64,000 nt of DNA from Gibbula magus (lineage: Eukaryota > Mollusca > Gastropoda > Trochida > Trochidae), in contig OW388300.1 of NCBI GenBank assembly GCA_936450465.1, forward strand, positions 41,200,358 to 41,264,357, written 5' to 3'. The position numbers were made by a program, and so were the translations under genes. Shown one piece after another: positions 60,480 through 64,000 of this stretch (the stretch's first letter is position 1; every line of letters starts with the position of its first letter). The notes under the pieces were generated by a model. The model did no database searches, was not told the DNA's origin, and saw only the letters and a program-made list of their open reading frames with translations.

Positions 60480-60740
60480 ACCCAGACAGACAGCTATTCC
60501 TGATGGACTAGTAGGTGATTCAACAGAGGTTCAGATTGAAGACATACCAGTGCAAGCCCTACTAGATACCGAACTATTGTTTCCATATGTCAGAGACATT
60601 TTTACGGACACATCTAAATTCTTTACCACTTGAGCCTAGGGAATATCTTAGATATGGAATGTGCAGGTGGGGAACAACTTCCATACTTAGGCTATATCAC
60701 GGTCAACATCATCTTCATCATAGTGCTCTGTAAAGTTGAG
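60480..60740 (+). pseudogene. Retroelement aspartic protease remnant
   Basis: Frames read IEDIPVQALLDTE, in which the catalytic Asp-Thr-Gly has become Asp-Thr-Glu at a small deletion, and then YLGYITVNIIF after a frameshift. That order and spacing are as in Ty3/gypsy-type proteases. Reverse transcriptase and integrase are absent; the sequence gives way to a Harbinger element near 60796. Confidence 0.65.
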
Positions 60741-61185
60741 ATAGCTAAAAAGACATTTCCATACAACCTTTCACTTAGTTTTAATCCGGCTAAAGATGCG
60801 TTTACACTTGCACGAATTTTCCAACCGCATTTTACGACCCCAGTGGGTGCCAATGCGCGAAGCATTTGTTATATAATAGGTTTTCAAAACAATGCGCACA
60901 CCCCCTTTTGCACATTATTCGCTCACATATATGTTGCGCATTTGACGCACAAATTATACACAAAGTGTCACGAATTGACCCCGCATTGCACACATAATTT
61001 GTGCACAACCACGACTACGTTGCGTTCTGTGCCCGCATTTGTTGCGTCTATGGTCCGATGATTTTGCATTTTGGTACGGAGTATGCGTAAATGCACGCAT
61101 CTGCACGACTAAGTCACGCATGCTTGTCAATATCGTGGCCTTTTTAAGTCACGCTTGGTGTACGGTACTGCCTGCATTGGGGGTG

Positions 61186-61193
61186 TATATAAA
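61186..61193 (+). promoter_or_regulatory. TATA box of the Harbinger transposase
   Basis: TATATAAA lies in a GC-rich context (GGGGGTG upstream, GGCATT downstream), 65 bp before the transposase-like ATG at 61258. A start site about 30 bp downstream is expected. It is inferred from position. Confidence 0.55.
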
Positions 61194-61257
61194 GGCATTA
61201 CCCCATCATAAATCAGTTCATCCTCTACTTTCATAGTGTGAACAACATGTAAGACTC

Positions 61258-61620
61258 ATGCCTGTCAGCGGCTGCACTTCTGCTTCTTGGAAAAGAAGAA
61301 AGACAGAACAAAAGCAAGAAGACGTTGGACCCCTGCCTCGTAAGAGGATAGCTAGAACAAAGTTGGTTAGAGAATGGCTGATCAGAAGACAATCTATGAT
61401 CAATGAACTCCACCGTGAAGATCGTATTACCTTCCAAGAATGATGGATAAGTTAACTCATCAATTGGAGAAGAAAAAGGCTTTGATGAGACAACAACTTG
61501 AGGTTAGGCTAAAACTAGCAGCAACACTTCGCTTGTCATTGCCACTGGTGATAGCGAAACAATGTTTCATCTTCAAAACCACATGAAGCAATTTTAGCCT
61601 CTGTCTTCTTTGAGTGGCAT
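61258..61620 (+). pseudogene. Harbinger transposase N-terminal fragment
   Basis: From the ATG at 61258 the frame reads SWKRRKTEQKQ, ARTKLVREWLIRRQ and INELHREDRITFQE before a TGA. The next frame reads THQLEKKKALMRQQ and VRLKLAATLR, then shifts to ATGDSETMFHLQNH. The W-(V/L)-R-x-W-L-x-R-R, ELHREDxxxF and LKLAATLRxLATGDS blocks are characteristic of HARBI1-like transposases. The DDE catalytic region is missing. A 5'-truncated SINE follows directly. Confidence 0.8.
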
Positions 61621-61650
61621 TTTAGAAGCTGGAAGTCAACTAAGGATAAG

Positions 61651-61852
61651 GTTTGGGTGCAATGCTACACTGAATTTCAGCATAGTACCACCCATGTTTC
61701 GCTAGTTCCAGCCATTGCTCGCAGGTTTCGCTGCAATGACTAGCCACCTGGCGTTGCTTGCTGTCTCCCTGCCAAAGTACTAGCAGCTGCGATACAGGTG
61801 AAATACTCTTGAAAGCGGTGTTAAACCCCAACTCACCTCACCTCACCTCAAA
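61651..61852 (+). mobile_element. tRNA-derived SINE, family A, 5'-truncated
   Basis: Starts at GTTTGGGTGCAATGC and runs through the shared body to GCGGTGTTAAACCCC and (CTCAC)n. The flanks TAAGGATAAG (61641-61650) and TAAGGACAAG (61853-61862) look like a 10-bp target duplication with one change. It is inserted in the Harbinger element. Confidence 0.88.
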
Positions 61853-62532
61853 TAAGGACAAGTGTATGGATGATAACTTCTTTATTCGGAGGGTGCGACG
61901 TTTCGGTACATATTCGTGCTCGTTGCTGATTGGTTCGGCCATGTTATTGAAATCGACTTCTGCAGTGTGCCAAGTGCGTGACGGAGTACCGGAAATGCGT
62001 GAAACAACATTAAAGTACTTGTATTGTCGAGATGTTAAACAAAGGAGACTTTTCACACATGTTGCCAACTGTCTGAAAAGCGTGCAAATTGCTTGAAATG
62101 CTCAACCTAGTCTTGAATTGTGCACGCATTACATGACACTAGAATAAGTTACGAACAAGTTGAGACAAGTTCACGAATACATTGCCAATTGGCACGCAAA
62201 CATTTGGTCATTTCTTTACGCATTGGTACGCACTCACGAACAGTTAACGAATTATCCACGCCGGTTTGCGGTGAAGATACGCATTGCCACGAATTAATGC
62301 GTGCCAGTGCCGATTCGAAAAATGTGCAAGGAGGAGCGTTAGTCATTTTGTCAAAGAATTGAGGAATGCTTTTCAACAACTGACACTCGGTGGTTCTTAG
62401 CGGAACTGGTTTTGTCAGGGCTTTTAATGGCGGCCGATAGCAGAAAAGAGCGGAGAACGGCGGAGGACAGCGTGCACATTTTGGCAGATAATGGCTTGGA
62501 AAATTTGTAACGTTTACTTTTGTCCGCGTTGA

Positions 62533-63190
62533 GTATACTTCATACCACAGGGGCTTGTATTGTCGAAACTAGGGATTACAAAGAATATGAAGTCGACGAT
62601 CCAGCCCCATATACTATAAAAAAAAGTAAAGGGATGTAACGGGGTCAACACCCCATGTCCGTTTGAAATTATATTTTAGAATGTTGTCATCATATTATCA
62701 TTCAATGTTATATACCACGTCAAAGCCAATACATTTTTCTTTAAAATAAGCCATCAAACGTAAAAATCGATCGGATAATAACAAGGATATGATTTTTCAA
62801 AGATTAAAATATAAGCACATTGCACATGTGAGCCATTTGGGTAGCCCACCAAAATGATAAAAAATTCGCTTGAAAAAATGATTATAAAATACTTTATAAT
62901 ATCCTGTCAGCTAATAGTGACCCATTTACAAAGCCCAGTATTTGGTGCATCAGATCGCGCAAGAATTATAACATGAGGTACACTGTAATTGACGTACCAG
63001 GGATTTTAGATAATCTCAAGTGTGTTTCGAAACAACATTCTGAAATATAATTTCAAACGGACATGAGGTGTTCACCCCGTTACATCCCTTTACTTTTGTT
63101 TTTATAGTATATGGGGCTGGGTCGTCGACTTCATATTCTTTATAATTCCTAGTTTGGACAATACAAGCCCCTTTGCTTCATACTTCACGC
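62533..63190. mobile_element. Long-armed foldback element
   Basis: Arms of about 150 bp. The left arm starts GTATACTTCATACCACAGG and includes GGGGCTTGTATTGTCGAAAC and AGTAAAGGGATGTAACGGGG. The inverted right arm at about 63036-63190 is ~93 percent identical by eye. The ~340-bp centre is AT-rich and non-coding. It is the same family as the split copy at 37138-38525. Confidence 0.88.
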
Positions 63191-64000
63191 GATGTACCGT
63201 AAGCAAATCGCTTAGCCGAAACTCACACTTGTTTGAATTTTTCCTCCGCCGTTTTCCATTAGATCAGCCATGGTAAACCCATTTAAAACCCTATAAAACG
63301 ATTCCCGGGGTGATTTGACCTTTGTCCATGTTTTGTACTCCAGGACAAGATTTTTATCGGGCCCTCGCGGAATGTAAAGTGTAAACTAGGCATGAGAAGA
63401 AAACAGACAGTGTCGTATCAGGCCTTGGAAAGGTCATTTAGAAGTTGCATAGAAGAACAGAAAGACTTCCTGGATAACAACTTCTTTAATGTGAAAATTA
63501 ACGTTTAAAATTAAGTTTCGCAGTATATACTCATTCATTCATCAGGTGGAATGTAAGGATATAACAAAATGTGATACATTTATATAGGAAACAACATAAT
63601 AGTGAGAAAACTCAATCAGGGACATTCAAATTTCTGAGAATGGGGTGCATGAGTTGTTAACTTACCCCGTGCTGGATACAAGACAGTGAGAAATAACGCG
63701 TAAATAACATATGCTATACAAGACACTTCATGAAACACATCCACTGGTCTCACTGTACAGCAGGGTGTATACCACTGATCTAAGTGTGTGTGATTTAACA
63801 AGGAACTATCACTTTGCTAGCACCTGTCACAACTGATTATGAAAGTCAGTCATCTATAATAACAACATTCTCACAGTTTTACTATTTTACGCGACTTAGG
63901 TTACACACATACATACATACATACCATGAAGAAAAACATACTTATCAAATAATAAATGTGTATTAAGATGATGAATAAACATATTTGTTACCGGATAACA
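63191..64000. other. No recognised gene at right edge
   Basis: Contains a strong splice-donor-like CGGG|GTAAGTTA on the minus strand near 63663, but no protein I can recognise ahead of it. (ACATAC)n-like short repeats occur at 63906-63924. Nothing else is supported. Confidence 0.5.

Larger units (their letters stand above)
60796..62342 (+). mobile_element. PIF/Harbinger element with broken transposase
   Basis: The ends contain ACTTGCACGAATTTTCCAAC (about 60808-60827) and, inverted, a CCTTGCACATTTTTCGAATC match (about 62312-62331), bounded by TAA and TTA. Both flanks are unusually rich in GCACG/ACGCA motifs, possible transposase-binding repeats. Inside are a TATA box, a transposase N-terminus and a SINE. 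The TIR match is imperfect, so the boundaries are approximate. Confidence 0.6.

Noticed and set aside
63616..63801. Possible upstream exon of the SLC6 gene, ending at GTAAGTTA with the right phase
   Set aside because: The donor is strong and phase 1 would fit exon 1, but there is no ATG in the frame, no conserved N-terminal motif and no transcript evidence, so it is left unannotated.

Overview
The window is AT-rich, intron-rich animal DNA packed with transposable elements. It probably comes from a mollusc, and a gastropod such as an abalone or limpet fits best. The clues are many tRNA-derived SINEs and LINE tails ending in a GCGTTAAAC stretch plus (ACTC)n, Tx1/L1-like and 2A-bearing non-LTR elements, and a lophotrochozoan mix of Crypton-, Harbinger- and piggyBac-like DNA elements. 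No bacterial features are present. The species call is an inference from repeat style.

The one conventional host gene is a solute carrier family 6 (SLC6) transporter on the minus strand. Its 13 recognised coding exons lie between 54951 and 33186, all joined by GT-AG introns with compatible phases, and give about 590 residues with 12 predicted membrane segments. The extreme 5' end was not identified. Several residues that bind sodium at site 1 and chloride in other SLC6 proteins are replaced. The introns hold an intron-containing Crypton-type tyrosine recombinase gene (42639-44132, minus), three near-perfect hairpins, nested DNA elements and a dead duplicate of exon 12. A small retroposon landed on the exon 6 splice donor and rebuilt it through its target-site duplication.

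Layout: 1-2.4 kb, LINE fragment and a ~60-bp satellite hosting a foldback element and a SINE; 4-7.8 kb, decayed LINEs and a minisatellite; 7.9-11.5 kb, a DNA transposon with GGTTTCC-rich ends and a nested hAT-like element; 12-16.5 kb, LINE scraps, a second minisatellite and a SINE; 17.3-24.7 kb, a full-length two-ORF Tx1/L1-like LINE with perfect 13-bp target duplications; 26.4-32.3 kb, a mariner-type MITE, an internally deleted LINE with a 2A ribosome-skipping motif, TTAA-flanked MITEs and a decayed Tx1 copy; 33-55 kb, the SLC6 gene; 55.7-63.2 kb, a Harbinger MITE, a broken gag-protease retroelement split by a Mutator-like element carrying a 187-bp tandem array, a broken Harbinger transposase element and a large foldback element.

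The mobile parts relate to one another. The SINEs share 3' tails with an RNase H-bearing LINE, which is a plausible source of their mobilisation. Several insertions are nested cleanly enough to order in time.
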